Assembly: GCF_002101885.1 (NCBI RefSeq)
Contig: NZ_LQPS01000020.1
Coordinates: forward strand, 1-64,000
Direction of reading: 5' to 3'
Length of the DNA stretch: 64,000 nt
DNA from: Mycolicibacter senuensis
Lineage (GTDB): Bacteria > Actinomycetota > Actinomycetes > Mycobacteriales > Mycobacteriaceae
Within the stretch, counting starts at the first letter, position 1. Every line of letters starts with the position of its first letter. Made by a program: the position numbers and the translations under genes. Below are positions 1 through 10,132 of this stretch, one piece after another. Under the pieces are notes generated by a model. The model did no database searches. It was not told the DNA's origin and worked only from the letters and a program-made list of their open reading frames with translations.

Positions 1-185
1 TCAGAACCGCTGTCATCGACACCGAAGAAGTCCCAGAACGCGTCCAGGCCGAAATCATCGGCGTGCGCAGCCGGCGCGGACGCCAACGGCGCCATCCCAA
101 ACCCCAAAAACGCCGCCACCGCCGACGACGCCGCCAGCGTCCGACGGTTCTGCGATCGACGATTACTGTTGCGCTGACGAGCCAC
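1..185 (-). CDS. N-terminus of a secreted protein (partial, runs off window)
   Basis: The reading frame is open from a GTG at 185 down to base 1 (61 codons). An arginine/asparagine-rich N-region (about residues 1-15) is followed by a hydrophobic stretch and an Ala-His-Ala/Asp-Asp cleavage site near residue 40, a typical Sec signal peptide. The mature start reads DDFGLDAFWDFFGVDD, an acidic/aromatic opening seen in exported mycobacterial proteins that often continue into glycine-rich sequence. A GGGAGCAG ribosome-binding sequence lies just upstream of the GTG. The function cannot be named from this fragment. Confidence 0.6.
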   Translation of the reverse strand, partial: MARQRNSNRRSQNRRTLAASSAVAAFLGFGMAPLASAPAAHADDFGLDAFWDFFGVDDSGS

Positions 186-514
186 TTCGCTGCTCCCGAA
201 TCCCTGAGTCTGCAAGCTGAGAACGCGGATAATGTCCGCGGGAACGGAAGCTACCGATTTATAGGAAGACTAACCAATCGGAAATCGGAGAGAAGTCTCC
301 TGAGATAGACTTCTAATGACGTAACAACGGTTGAAAGCCCTGGTCGGCTGTCAAAAACACATGATGTCCACCACAGTGGACTCAGAGCGTGAGAATCGCC
401 ATACTGCTGAGATGGGCTATGTATCTACTGAGAATGGCCGATCACTTTTAGCTGGTTCGGGGACATCTGCCGCCAGGACCGAAGCCGTTCACCGGGGCAT
501 CGAGGGCCGTCGCC
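186..514. other. Intergenic region with two inverted repeats, no convincing gene
   Basis: No ORF here has start, composition or homology support. Two inverted repeats are visible: AGAAGTCT (291-298) with AGACTTCT (307-314), 8-bp arms and an 8-base loop; and CCGATTT (254-260) with AAATCGG (282-288). They lie upstream of the secreted-protein gene (transcribed leftwards) and could be regulatory. The stretch is visibly less G+C-rich than its neighbours. Confidence 0.45.
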
Positions 515-1393
515 TCAACTACCCGTCACCATCGCGTGCAGTTCGGCCATCGACCACGGTGACGCGTCACGGTGATCGCGGTAACCCAGCACCGCGGGGA
601 CGGGTCGGTCGAAGCGGCCGACGAAGCCGCCGGAGGCCAGGAACACCGATCCGGTCACGCTGCTCGCCAGGTCACTGGCCAGGTAGGCATACAGTGGGGC
701 CACGTAGCCGGTCGGCGCCGGATCCAGCGACGCCTGCATGGTGAACTCATCGAGCAGGCCCCGAGCGTGCAGGTCGCGGATGTGCTGTTCGTAGTCGGCG
801 CCGGTCGACAGGCGGGTCTTGGCGCCCGGGCACACGACGTTGGCCCGCACCCCGTGCTCGGCCAGTTCGGCGGCGACGGCCAGGGTCAGGGAGTTGATCG
901 CGCCCTTGCCGGCGGGATAACCGGTGCCGCCGTAGTCGCCCAGAAATGCCACCGAACCGCTGTTGACGATCGATCCCCGTCGCTGCTCGGCCATGATCGG
1001 GGCGGCGGCCCGGCAGGTGTGGAAGGCCGTGCCGAGATGCGCGTCGAGCAGTTCCTGGAACTGCGCCCCGGATATCGACAGGATCGAGGAACCGGCGGGT
1101 TCGGCGACGCCGGCGCAGTTGATCAGCACATCGACACTGCCGTATGCCTCCCGGCAGGCCGCCATCAGCGCCGTCGCGGTGGCCTCCGTGTTGGCGGCCC
1201 CGGACAGCCCGACGGCCCGGCCTCCCGAACCGGTGATCGCCGCGACGGTGCCGTCCACCGCATCCGGGTCGCGGCCGTTGACCACCACGCCGGCGCCGGA
1301 TGCCGCGAGCAGTTCGGCGACCGCCCGGCCTACGCCCCGACTGCCGCCGACCACGACGGCAGCCCGCCCGGCGAGCGCTGTCGCACCGGTCAT
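515..1393 (-). CDS. Short-chain dehydrogenase/reductase
   Basis: 292-residue classical-type SDR, an NAD(P)-dependent oxidoreductase of unknown substrate. The cofactor motif GGSRGVG (residues 16-22) stands in for TGxxxGxG. The NCAG motif, catalytic Ser (NSGSVAF) and YPAGK (YxxxK) follow in order. It has about 40 residues more than the family minimum, in a C-terminal extension. The start ATG overlaps the stop of the enoyl-CoA hydratase gene (ATGA), so it is translationally coupled and is the last gene of the leftward operon beginning with the aldehyde dehydrogenase. A role in sterol or fatty-acid degradation is inferred from context only. Confidence 0.8.
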   Translation of the reverse strand: MTGATALAGRAAVVVGGSRGVGRAVAELLAASGAGVVVNGRDPDAVDGTVAAITGSGGRAVGLSGAANTEATATALMAACREAYGSVDVLINCAGVAEPAGSSILSISGAQFQELLDAHLGTAFHTCRAAAPIMAEQRRGSIVNSGSVAFLGDYGGTGYPAGKGAINSLTLAVAAELAEHGVRANVVCPGAKTRLSTGADYEQHIRDLHARGLLDEFTMQASLDPAPTGYVAPLYAYLASDLASSVTGSVFLASGGFVGRFDRPVPAVLGYRDHRDASPWSMAELHAMVTGS

Positions 1394-2154
1394 GGCGTCG
1401 AGGTGAAGGCCGCCAGCGCCTCGGCGTTGGCGCCGGAACCCATCAGCTCGGCGAAGTAGGCGTTCTCCCGCTCGCGGGCGGCCGCCACACCCGGCAGCGT
1501 GGGGGCGGCGATGCTCTTCTTGACCGCCATCAGGCTGGCGAGCGGTCGCGCCGCGAGGATGTCGGCGTGCCGTTGCGCCTCAGCCATCAGGTCATCGGGC
1601 TCGCAAACCTTCCAGACCAAGCCCATGTCGAGGGCTTGCTCGGCGGTGATCCATTCCGAGGACATCAGCAGCCAGGCGGCGTTCTGCCGGCCGATCAGCC
1701 GCGGCAGCAGATACGACGAGGCTGCCTCCGGCGCGACACCGAGACTGGTGAACGGGCACATCAGCCGTGCGGTCGACGACATGAACGCGAGGTCGGCGTA
1801 ACCGAGAATGGTCGTGCCGATGCCGATGCCGACTCCGTTGACCGCGCAGATCAACGGCTTCACGAATCCGTTGAGCGCGTCGATCAAACCCAGGAAACCG
1901 TGCCGGCCCGGAGTGAAATCCGTTGCGGCGACGCGCGCCTGCATCTCCTTGAGGTCGGTCCCGGCGCTGAAGGCCCGGCCGGTGCCGGTGAGCACCGCGA
2001 CCGCCACCTCGGGATCCTGCGCTGCCTGCAGCAGCGCCTCGGTGGTGGCGTCGTAGAGCGCCTCGTTGAAGGCGTTGAGCGCCTCGGGCCGCGCCAGGGT
2101 CAAGGTCCGCACGCGTCCGGTGGTGGTGATCTCCAGAGTCAAGGTGCGCTCCAC
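1390..2154 (-). CDS. Enoyl-CoA hydratase/isomerase (crotonase family)
   Basis: 254-residue crotonase-fold protein of normal family length. The first oxyanion-hole segment is FSAGTDLKEM and the second is GVGIGIGTT; an acidic residue (APEAASS) occupies the usual catalytic region. Members hydrate or isomerise enoyl-CoA thioesters during beta-oxidation. It starts at GTG 2154, preceded by GGGA, and overlaps the downstream SDR by ATGA. Its placement in an operon of dehydrogenases suggests a carboxylic acid or side-chain degradation pathway; the exact substrate is not evident. Confidence 0.82.
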   Translation of the reverse strand: MERTLTLEITTTGRVRTLTLARPEALNAFNEALYDATTEALLQAAQDPEVAVAVLTGTGRAFSAGTDLKEMQARVAATDFTPGRHGFLGLIDALNGFVKPLICAVNGVGIGIGTTILGYADLAFMSSTARLMCPFTSLGVAPEAASSYLLPRLIGRQNAAWLLMSSEWITAEQALDMGLVWKVCEPDDLMAEAQRHADILAARPLASLMAVKKSIAAPTLPGVAAARERENAYFAELMGSGANAEALAAFTSTP

Positions 2155-2159
2155 ATTCC

Positions 2160-2588
2160 CTACTCGCCGCCGTGCATCTTGACCGCGGCGTCGACGTTGG
2201 CCTTCTTGTCCTCGGCCTGGCCCTTCGCCGCGGCCTTCTTACGCCTGGCCACCACGGCGTCGACCGCGCCGTTGAGCGCCGATCCCAGCGGGAACCCGAG
2301 GTAGTGGGTCACAAAGACCGCCATCTCCTTGAGTTCGGCCTCGGTGAGCTCGCCGTTGAGCAGTGCGGCATTGATCTGTATCTCAGCCAGGTCGCGGTTG
2401 CCGACCGCGGCCACCGCCGTCAGCGTCATGATCCGCTTGTCGCGCATCGACAACCCAGGGCGGGTCCAGATCTTGCCGAACAGGTGGTCGACGGTCAGAT
2501 CGAAATACGGGTCGCCCTCGAAGTTGGGCATCTCCCAGCCGTAGACCTCGTTCATCTTGGCCAGGCCGGCACGGCGCAGTTCGTCCAT
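2160..2588 (-). CDS. Carboxymuconolactone decarboxylase-like protein (Rv0771-type)
   Basis: 142 residues, AhpD/CMD-like helical fold with the conserved block SMRDKRIMTLTAVAAVGNRD. No cysteine is present, so a thiol peroxidase activity like AhpD is excluded and a gamma-CMD-like role is more likely. The C-terminus is a Lys/Ala-rich tail. The start at ATG 2588 is chosen because AGGAGAG lies 6-12 bases upstream; a longer frame would run through the neighbouring gene. Order and orientation match the M. tuberculosis Rv0768-Rv0771 block. Confidence 0.75.
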   Translation of the reverse strand: MDELRRAGLAKMNEVYGWEMPNFEGDPYFDLTVDHLFGKIWTRPGLSMRDKRIMTLTAVAAVGNRDLAEIQINAALLNGELTEAELKEMAVFVTHYLGFPLGSALNGAVDAVVARRKKAAAKGQAEDKKANVDAAVKMHGGE

Positions 2589-2598
2589 CAGATCTCTC

Positions 2599-3462
2599 CT
2601 AGTCGTTGGTATGCGGCACGCCGAGGCCGGCGGCCAGTTCGCCCAGCGCAACCTGGGCGAGCGGGAGGTCGACCCCGGTGGCCTGCCCCAATGCCAGTGC
2701 GAGGCTGAGGTCTTTCTCGCCGAGCCCGCGGGTGTGGGTGAAGGCCTCGTGCAGGAAGTGGTCCGCCGGCAGTGGCGCCGTCGAGTCGAGCAGCATGATC
2801 GCGCCGGGACCACTGGTGAGCGCGTCGGTGTGCCGCACCACCCGGCCCAGCGCCTGCAGATCCAGCCCGGCCGCCTCGGCCAATTTCATGGCCTCGCCGG
2901 CCGCTGCATAGGCGGTGAACGTCAACATGTTGCGCGCCAGCTTCATTCGCGTGCCGGCCCCCGGCTCACCGGCATGGATGACCAGCGACGCCCATTGCTT
3001 GAACGCCGGCTTGATCTGTTCGTAGACGGCCCGCTCGGCACCGACCATGGTGGCCAGCTGGCCCTTCTCGGCGGCACCGGCACCGCCGCTGACCGGTGCG
3101 TCGATGACATGGATGCCCTGCGGCTTCAGCTGGCCGGCCAGTTCGGCGGCGGTGGTGTCGGCGATGGTCGAGTGGATCGCGATGACGGTGCCCGGCTTCG
3201 CGCTGACCGCCAGTTCGGCGACGACCTCGCGGACCTGAGCGTCATCGAGCACCGTGACGCTGATGATGTCGGCTGCCGCTGCGACGTCGGCGAGGCTGTC
3301 GGCCGAGCCGGCCCCGGCCTCCACCAGCGGCGTCATCGCTTCGGTGCGCACATCGAAAACCGTTACACCGCCGGGCCACTCGACCATTCGCTTGGCCATC
3401 GGCGCGCCCATGTTGCCGAGGCCGATGTAGCCGAGACGCGGCGTTGCCTCAGTCGTGCTCAT
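2599..3462 (-). CDS. 3-hydroxyisobutyrate dehydrogenase-family oxidoreductase (Rv0770-type)
   Basis: 287-residue beta-hydroxyacid dehydrogenase. The N-terminal Rossmann motif is GLGNMGAPMA (about residues 15-24), the substrate loop is DAPVSGGAGAAEKG, and the catalytic lysine lies in GTRMKLARN. The family oxidises 3-hydroxy acids (hydroxyisobutyrate, tartronate semialdehyde and relatives) with NAD(P). The ATG overlaps the stop of the upstream SDR (ATGA), so it is coupled. Substrate unknown. Confidence 0.82.
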   Translation of the reverse strand: MSTTEATPRLGYIGLGNMGAPMAKRMVEWPGGVTVFDVRTEAMTPLVEAGAGSADSLADVAAAADIISVTVLDDAQVREVVAELAVSAKPGTVIAIHSTIADTTAAELAGQLKPQGIHVIDAPVSGGAGAAEKGQLATMVGAERAVYEQIKPAFKQWASLVIHAGEPGAGTRMKLARNMLTFTAYAAAGEAMKLAEAAGLDLQALGRVVRHTDALTSGPGAIMLLDSTAPLPADHFLHEAFTHTRGLGEKDLSLALALGQATGVDLPLAQVALGELAAGLGVPHTND

Positions 3463-4211
3463 GATCGGATGATCTGTCCGCCGTCGACGTTGAAGATCTG
3501 TCCGGTGATCCACGACGCCTGGTCCGACAGCAGGAACAGACACATCGGAACCAGGTCCTCCGGCGTACCCATCCGTGCGAGCGGCAGCTGCTGCACCATC
3601 TGCTTTACGATGGCCTGCGGCGTGGTGACCCGGTTGGCCTCGGTGTCGATCGGGCCCGGGGCGATCGCGTTGATCCGGATGTTGCGCCATCCCAGCTCAC
3701 GGGAGAGTTGCTGGGTCAGGCCGTTGACTCCGACCTTGGCCAGCCCGTAGAAGTTCGCGTACACCCACGCGGCGGTCGACGACTGGTTGACGATGGCGCC
3801 GCCGCCACGCTTGGCCATGTGCTCGTAGACCGCGCGGGTGCAGATCAGCGCACCGTCGAGGTTCACCCGCATGAACTTCTCGTAGTAGTCCCAGGGCACG
3901 GTCAGCAACCCGTCGAGCTTCATGCCGCCGAAGATGGCGGCGTTGTTGACCAGGTAGTCGATCCCACCGAATTCCGCGACGGCCGCGTCGGCCATGGCCT
4001 GCGCCGACTCCGGGTCGGAGACGTCGACTCCCACCGCGATGGCCTTGCCGCCGTCGGCGACGATCTGCTTGGCGACGTTCTGCGCGCCCTCGAGGTTGAT
4101 GTCGGCGATCACCACCGCGGCGCCCTCAGCGGCCAGCGCCGCCGCGTACGCCTCGCCGATCCCGCCGCCGGAGCCGGTGACGATGGCCACCTTGTCGTCG
4201 AATTGCCCCAT
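3459..4211 (-). CDS. Short-chain dehydrogenase/reductase (Rv0769-type)
   Basis: 250-residue classical SDR with TGSGGGIG cofactor motif, NNAA, catalytic Ser (NQSSTAA) and YGLAK. The C-terminal GQIFNVDGGQ is characteristic of FabG/hydroxysteroid-dehydrogenase-like members. It lies 20 bp after the aldehyde dehydrogenase and is coupled to the hydroxyisobutyrate dehydrogenase-like gene. It corresponds by position and sequence type to Rv0769. Substrate not determinable here. Confidence 0.82.
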   Translation of the reverse strand: MGQFDDKVAIVTGSGGGIGEAYAAALAAEGAAVVIADINLEGAQNVAKQIVADGGKAIAVGVDVSDPESAQAMADAAVAEFGGIDYLVNNAAIFGGMKLDGLLTVPWDYYEKFMRVNLDGALICTRAVYEHMAKRGGGAIVNQSSTAAWVYANFYGLAKVGVNGLTQQLSRELGWRNIRINAIAPGPIDTEANRVTTPQAIVKQMVQQLPLARMGTPEDLVPMCLFLLSDQASWITGQIFNVDGGQIIRS

Positions 4212-4231
4212 CTGCTTCTCTCCCTTGCTTA

Positions 4232-5701
4232 TCAGTTCGCTGCTGTCGCAATGGCTTTGATTTCCAGGTACTCCTCGAACCCGGCCACACCCATCTCGCG
4301 CCCGTTGCCGGACTGCTTGTATCCGCCGAACGGCATGTCCGCCGAATACCAGACCCCCCCGTTGACATTGACCGTCCCGGCCCGCATCCGGGCGGCGACC
4401 GCGGCCGCCCGCTGCGCGTCGGCGCCGTAGACGGTGGCCGACAGCCCGTAGGGCGAGTCGTTGGCGATCCGCACCGCGTCGTCGTCGCCGTCGTGGGCGA
4501 TCACGGTGAGCACCGGGCCGAAGATCTCCTCGCGGGCCACCCGAGCATCATTGGTCAACCCGGCGATCAGGGTGGGCTCGATGAAGAAGCCTGCGGGTTG
4601 ATCCGCCGGACGCCCGCCGCCGCAGGCGAACTCACCACCCTCGGTGAGCGCCAGATCCAGGTAGCTCTGCACCCGGTCGCGCTGGCGCGCCGAGATCACC
4701 GGACCGCAGACCGTGCCGGGTTTGCTGGGGTCGCCGGGCTTGATCGAGCCCATCGTGCCGGCCGCGATGGCCACCGCCTCGTCGTAGCGGGCCCGGGGCA
4801 CCACCAGCCGGGTGGTGATCGCGCAGCCCTGCCCGGCGTGGATGCAGACGGAGAACGCCGCCACCGAGCAGGCCGCGGCGAGGTCGGCGTCGTCGAGCAC
4901 CACGAAGGCCGACTTGCCGCCCAACTCCAAGAAGACCTTCTTGATGGTGGCGGCTGCGTCGGTCATCACGCTGCGGCCGGTGACCGTCGAACCGGTGAAC
5001 GAGACCATGTCCACCCGAGCGTCTTTGGCGAGCATGGCGCCCAGCGTGTGGTCGGTCGAGGTGACGATGTTGACGACGCCCGGTGGGATGTCGGTGCGCT
5101 CGGCGATCAGCTCCCCGAGCACCGCAGCGACCCACGGGGTGTCGGGTGCGGGTTTGAGCACCACGGTGTTTCCCGCGGCCAGCGCCGGGCCGAGCTTGGC
5201 CAGGTTGATCTGGTGCGGGAAGTTCCACGGGGTGATGGCGCCGACGACGCCGACCGGCTCGCGCACCACCGACCGGCGAGTGGGGATGCCCATCGGGGCG
5301 GCGTGGCCCAGATCCTGCGTCCATTCGTAGCTTTCGGCGGTGTCCGCGGCGAACCCGAGGTCCTCGACGGGGCCTTCGAGCTGAGCGGCGGCGGTGAGCA
5401 TCCGCGGCGCACCTACCTCGGAGATGGTCAGCTCGCGCAGCTCCTCCACGTGCTCGCGCAGCACGTCGCGCAGCTGGCGCACGCAGCGCACCCGCAGCTC
5501 GGTGTTGGTCGACCAGTCGGTGTCGTCGAATGCCCGCCGTGCCGCCTCGATGGCGCGGTCCATGTCGGCACTGTCAGCGTTGGCCGCCTCGCCCAGCACC
5601 TCCTCGGTGGCCGGGTTGACGGTGGCGAACCCGCCGGCCCCGCCGGGGGTCAGCTTTCCGTCGATGAGCAGCCGGCTCACGCCGTCGGCCAGTAGCGCCA
5701 T
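4232..5701 (-). CDS. aldA: NAD-dependent aldehyde dehydrogenase (Rv0768-type)
   Basis: 489-residue aldehyde dehydrogenase. Visible signatures are PWNFP (cofactor/oxyanion region), the FTGST turn, catalytic Glu in LELGGKSAF, catalytic Cys in AGQGCAITTRL, and EEIFGPV near the C-terminus. It oxidises aldehydes to acids. First gene of the leftward operon, divergent from the TetR/P450 operon. The start ATG at 5701 has GGGAG upstream. A GGACANNTGTCC palindrome at 5739-5752 lies about 40 bases before the start, so repression by the adjacent TetR protein is likely. An intermediate from alcohol oxidation in the P450 operon is a plausible substrate (inference). Confidence 0.87.
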   Translation of the reverse strand: MALLADGVSRLLIDGKLTPGGAGGFATVNPATEEVLGEAANADSADMDRAIEAARRAFDDTDWSTNTELRVRCVRQLRDVLREHVEELRELTISEVGAPRMLTAAAQLEGPVEDLGFAADTAESYEWTQDLGHAAPMGIPTRRSVVREPVGVVGAITPWNFPHQINLAKLGPALAAGNTVVLKPAPDTPWVAAVLGELIAERTDIPPGVVNIVTSTDHTLGAMLAKDARVDMVSFTGSTVTGRSVMTDAAATIKKVFLELGGKSAFVVLDDADLAAACSVAAFSVCIHAGQGCAITTRLVVPRARYDEAVAIAAGTMGSIKPGDPSKPGTVCGPVISARQRDRVQSYLDLALTEGGEFACGGGRPADQPAGFFIEPTLIAGLTNDARVAREEIFGPVLTVIAHDGDDDAVRIANDSPYGLSATVYGADAQRAAAVAARMRAGTVNVNGGVWYSADMPFGGYKQSGNGREMGVAGFEEYLEIKAIATAAN

Positions 5702-5737
5702 CAGTCACTCCCACAGCTGTTCGGTGCCCCACCTGAA

Positions 5738-5752
5738 TTGGACACTTGTCCG
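5738..5752. promoter_or_regulatory. Candidate TetR operator 1 (GGACACTTGTCC)
   Basis: The 12-base core GGACACTTGTCC is an inverted repeat (arms GGACA/TGTCC, two-base centre) in the aldA-tetR divergent region, about 40 bases from the aldA start. The same GGACANNTGTCC core recurs at 5864-5874 over the tetR start. Confidence 0.55.
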
Positions 5753-5856
5753 TTATCGCTCGATCGAACCCTAGCGGCAGAATTGCAGCTCTGGCAACCC
5801 GGTGGTCCGGATATCGTTATTTCCCAGCGGACTTGCCCAACCAAGCGGCCTTCGGC

Positions 5857-5875
5857 TACGTTGGACACGTGTCCA
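5857..5875 (+). promoter_or_regulatory. Leaderless tetR promoter overlapped by operator 2
   Basis: TACGTT (5857-5862) fits the mycobacterial -10 (TANNNT) and is followed by six bases and then GTG 5869, the spacing of a leaderless transcript. The perfect 14-bp palindrome TGGACACGTGTCCA (5862-5875) covers the last -10 base, the predicted start site and the start codon, which predicts autorepression. Confidence 0.55.
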
Positions 5876-6507
5876 GTGAATCCGTGGCGGCAGTCACACC
5901 GGAGACCGGCGCATCGGCAGTGCCGTCCGCGCCCCCTGGCGCTCCGGGCACCCGCAACCGTCGTCAGGAGGAGACCTTCCGCAAGGTGCTGGCCGCCGGT
6001 GTCGAGATGCTGCGCGAGACCTCCTATGCGGACCTGACCGTGCGCGCGGTGGCCGCCCGGGCCAAGGTCGCCCCGGCGACCGCCTACACCTACTTCTCCT
6101 CGAAGAACCACCTGATCGCCGAGGTCTATCTGGACCTGGTGCGTCAGGTCCCCTACTTCACCGACGTCAACGAACCGATGCCGAGCCGCGTCAACCAGGC
6201 GCTGCGCCATCTGGCGCTGGTGGTGGCCGACGAACCCGAGGTCGCGGCGGCCTGCACGGCGGCGCTGCTCAGCGGCAGCGGCGACCCGGCCGTGCGCACG
6301 GTGCGCGACCGGATCGGCGGCGAGATCCACCGGCGCATCACCTCGGCGATCGGGCCGGGCGCGGAGCCGGAGAAGGTCTCGGCCTTGGAGATGACGTTCT
6401 TCGGCGCCTTGGTCAACGCCGGCAGCGGCGCCTTCACCTACCACCAGATCACCGATCGGCTGTCCTATGTGGTCAGCCTGATCCTCGAATCAGGAGCAAC
6501 CCGATGA
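5869..6507 (+). CDS. TetR/AcrR-family regulator (Rv0767c-type)
   Basis: 212-residue regulator. The N-terminal helix-turn-helix covers about residues 30-75 (RNRRQEETF, then LTVRAVAARAKVAPATAYTY), followed by a helical ligand-binding domain. The GTG at 5869 is preferred over the longer frame because a TANNNT -10 box sits at leaderless spacing and the operator overlaps it. Its stop overlaps the CYP123 start (ATGA), so regulator and P450 operon are co-transcribed. It is likely to control itself, the rightward P450 operon and divergent aldA. The ligand is unknown; an aldehyde, fatty acid or sterol-derived compound would fit. Confidence 0.82.
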   Translation: MSSESVAAVTPETGASAVPSAPPGAPGTRNRRQEETFRKVLAAGVEMLRETSYADLTVRAVAARAKVAPATAYTYFSSKNHLIAEVYLDLVRQVPYFTDVNEPMPSRVNQALRHLALVVADEPEVAAACTAALLSGSGDPAVRTVRDRIGGEIHRRITSAIGPGAEPEKVSALEMTFFGALVNAGSGAFTYHQITDRLSYVVSLILESGATR

Positions 6508-7733
6508 GCCTGCAGGCTGTGACCACACCGGGCCCACCCGTTCTGAACCCTTACGACTACAACTTCCACGAGGACCCGTTCCCGTATTACCGGCGGCTGC
6601 GCGACGAAGCCCCGGTGTACCGCAACGAGGAGCTGAACTTCTGGGCGATCTCGCGTCACCAGGATGTGCTGCAAGGGTTCCGCAACAGCGACGCACTGTC
6701 CAACCGTGACGGCGTCTCCCTGGACCCCGTCTCGCGCGGCCCGCACGCCCAGCTGGTGATGTCGTTCCTGGCCATGGACGATCCACAGCACCTGCGGCTT
6801 CGCACGCTGGTGTCCAAGGGCTTCACCCCGCGCCGGATTCGCGAGCTCGAGCCGCAGGTGGTGCGCTTGGCCCGCCAGCATCTGGACAACGCGATCCAGC
6901 CCGGATCCGACGGCACCTGCTCGTTCGACTTCATCAACGACTTCGCCGGCAAACTGCCGATGGACGTCATCTCCGAGCTGATGGGAGTGCCGGAAGTCGA
7001 CCGGGCGCGGATCCGAGAGCTCGCCGACGGGGTGCTGCACCGCGAGGACGGGGTGACCGATGTCCCCCAGTCGGCGATTCAGGCGTCGATGGACCTGATG
7101 ACCTACTACAACGAGATGATCGCCGGCTTCAAAAAGAACCCGGCCGACAACCTGACCTCGGCACTGCTGGAGACCGAGGTCGACGGTGACCGGCTCGGCG
7201 ACCAGGAGATCCTGGCGTTTCTGTTCCTGATGGTGATCGCCGGCAACGAGACCACCACCAAGCTGCTGGGCAGCTCCATCTACTGGGGGCACCGCAACCG
7301 TGACCAGCTGGCATCGGTGTTCGCCGACCGCTCCCGGGTCCCGCTGTGGGTCGAGGAGACGCTGCGTTACGACACGCCCAGCCAGATCCTGGCGCGCACC
7401 GCCGCCGAGGATTACACCCTGCACGGCATCACCATTCCGGCCGACTCGGTGGTGCTGCTGTTGCCCGGTTCCGGCAACCGTGACGAGCGGGTCTTCGAGG
7501 ACCCCGACGCCTTCCGGATCGGCCGGGACATCGGCTCCAAGCTGCTCAGTTTCGGCAGCGGCGCCCACTTCTGCCTCGGCGCGCACCTGGCCCGGATGGA
7601 AGCCCGGGTGGCCCTCGACGAACTCTTCAACCGGATCAGCGACTACCAAGTCGACGAAGCCAACGCCGTGCGGGTGCATTCATCCAACGTGCGCGGCTTC
7701 GCCGATCTCCCCATCACCGTCAAGGAGGCCTAA
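6504..7733 (+). CDS. cyp123: Cytochrome P450, CYP123 type
   Basis: 409-residue soluble bacterial P450. The I-helix oxygen-activation motif is AGNETTTKL, ExxR is in EETLRYD, and the heme-thiolate loop is FGSGAHFCLGAHLAR. The gene order tetR-P450-SDR-cyp51-ferredoxin is that of M. tuberculosis Rv0767c-Rv0763c, where the P450 is CYP123. Electrons would come from the ferredoxin at 9927. The substrate of CYP123 is not established; the operon implies a sterol or related lipid. Confidence 0.82.
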   Translation: MSLQAVTTPGPPVLNPYDYNFHEDPFPYYRRLRDEAPVYRNEELNFWAISRHQDVLQGFRNSDALSNRDGVSLDPVSRGPHAQLVMSFLAMDDPQHLRLRTLVSKGFTPRRIRELEPQVVRLARQHLDNAIQPGSDGTCSFDFINDFAGKLPMDVISELMGVPEVDRARIRELADGVLHREDGVTDVPQSAIQASMDLMTYYNEMIAGFKKNPADNLTSALLETEVDGDRLGDQEILAFLFLMVIAGNETTTKLLGSSIYWGHRNRDQLASVFADRSRVPLWVEETLRYDTPSQILARTAAEDYTLHGITIPADSVVLLLPGSGNRDERVFEDPDAFRIGRDIGSKLLSFGSGAHFCLGAHLARMEARVALDELFNRISDYQVDEANAVRVHSSNVRGFADLPITVKEA

Positions 7734-8560
7734 GTGCCACGTTTCGATCCGCCCCCGGCCCGCCGGCCCGCCATCGTCGCGGGGGCTTCCTCGGGAATCG
7801 GCGCCGCGACGGCTGAAGAGCTGGCCCGCCGCGGTTTTCCGGTGGCCTTGGGCGCCCGGCGCACGGAAAAGCTGACCGAGCTGGTCGACAAGATCCGTGC
7901 CGACGGCGGCGAGGCCGTGGCGTTTCCACTGGATGTCACTGATGTCGATTCGGTGAAATCGTTTGTGGCGTCCAGCATCGACGCGCTGGGTGAGATCGAA
8001 CTGCTGGTCTCGGGAGCAGGTGACATGTTCCCCGGCCGCATCCACGAGACGAGCACCGAGGCGTTCAACGACCAGATCCAGGTGCACCTGATCGGCGCGA
8101 ACCGCCTTGCCACCGCGGTGGTGCCCGACATGGTGGCCCGCCGGCGTGGTGACGTGATCTTCGTCGGCTCCGATGTCGCACTGCAGCAACGCCCGCACAT
8201 GGGCGCCTACGGCGCCGCGAAATCCGCGCTGGTCGCGATGGTCAACAACATGCGGATGGAGTTGGAGGGCACAGGGGTTCGCGCCTCGATCGTGCACCCC
8301 GGCCCGACGCTGACCGAGATGGGCTGGAAGCTCTCCGCCGAACAGGTGGGCCCGATGCTCGAGGACTGGGCCAAGTGGGGCCAGGCCAGGCACAGCTACT
8401 TCCTGCGGCCGGCCGATCTGGCCCGTGCCATCGCGTTCGTCGCCGAGACCCCGCGCGGCGCCCATGTCGTCAATCTGGAAGTGCAGCCGGAGGCGCCGCT
8501 GCACGACACCGACTCCGATCGCCAGCACCTGCAACTGGGTGAGGAAGGAATGCCGCAATC

Positions 8561-8564
<4 letters not shown>
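7734..8564 (+). CDS. Short-chain dehydrogenase (Rv0765c-type)
   Basis: 276-residue SDR with GASSGIG cofactor motif, catalytic Ser in VGSDVAL and YGAAK. It starts with GTG directly after the P450 stop, and its own stop overlaps cyp51 (ATGA). An extended C-terminus (about 30 residues past the usual end) is rich in acidic and polar residues. The tight coupling suggests it handles an alcohol or ketone made by the flanking P450s; this is inference. Confidence 0.8.
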
Positions 8565-10130
<1,566 letters not shown>

Positions 10131-10132
10131 AA

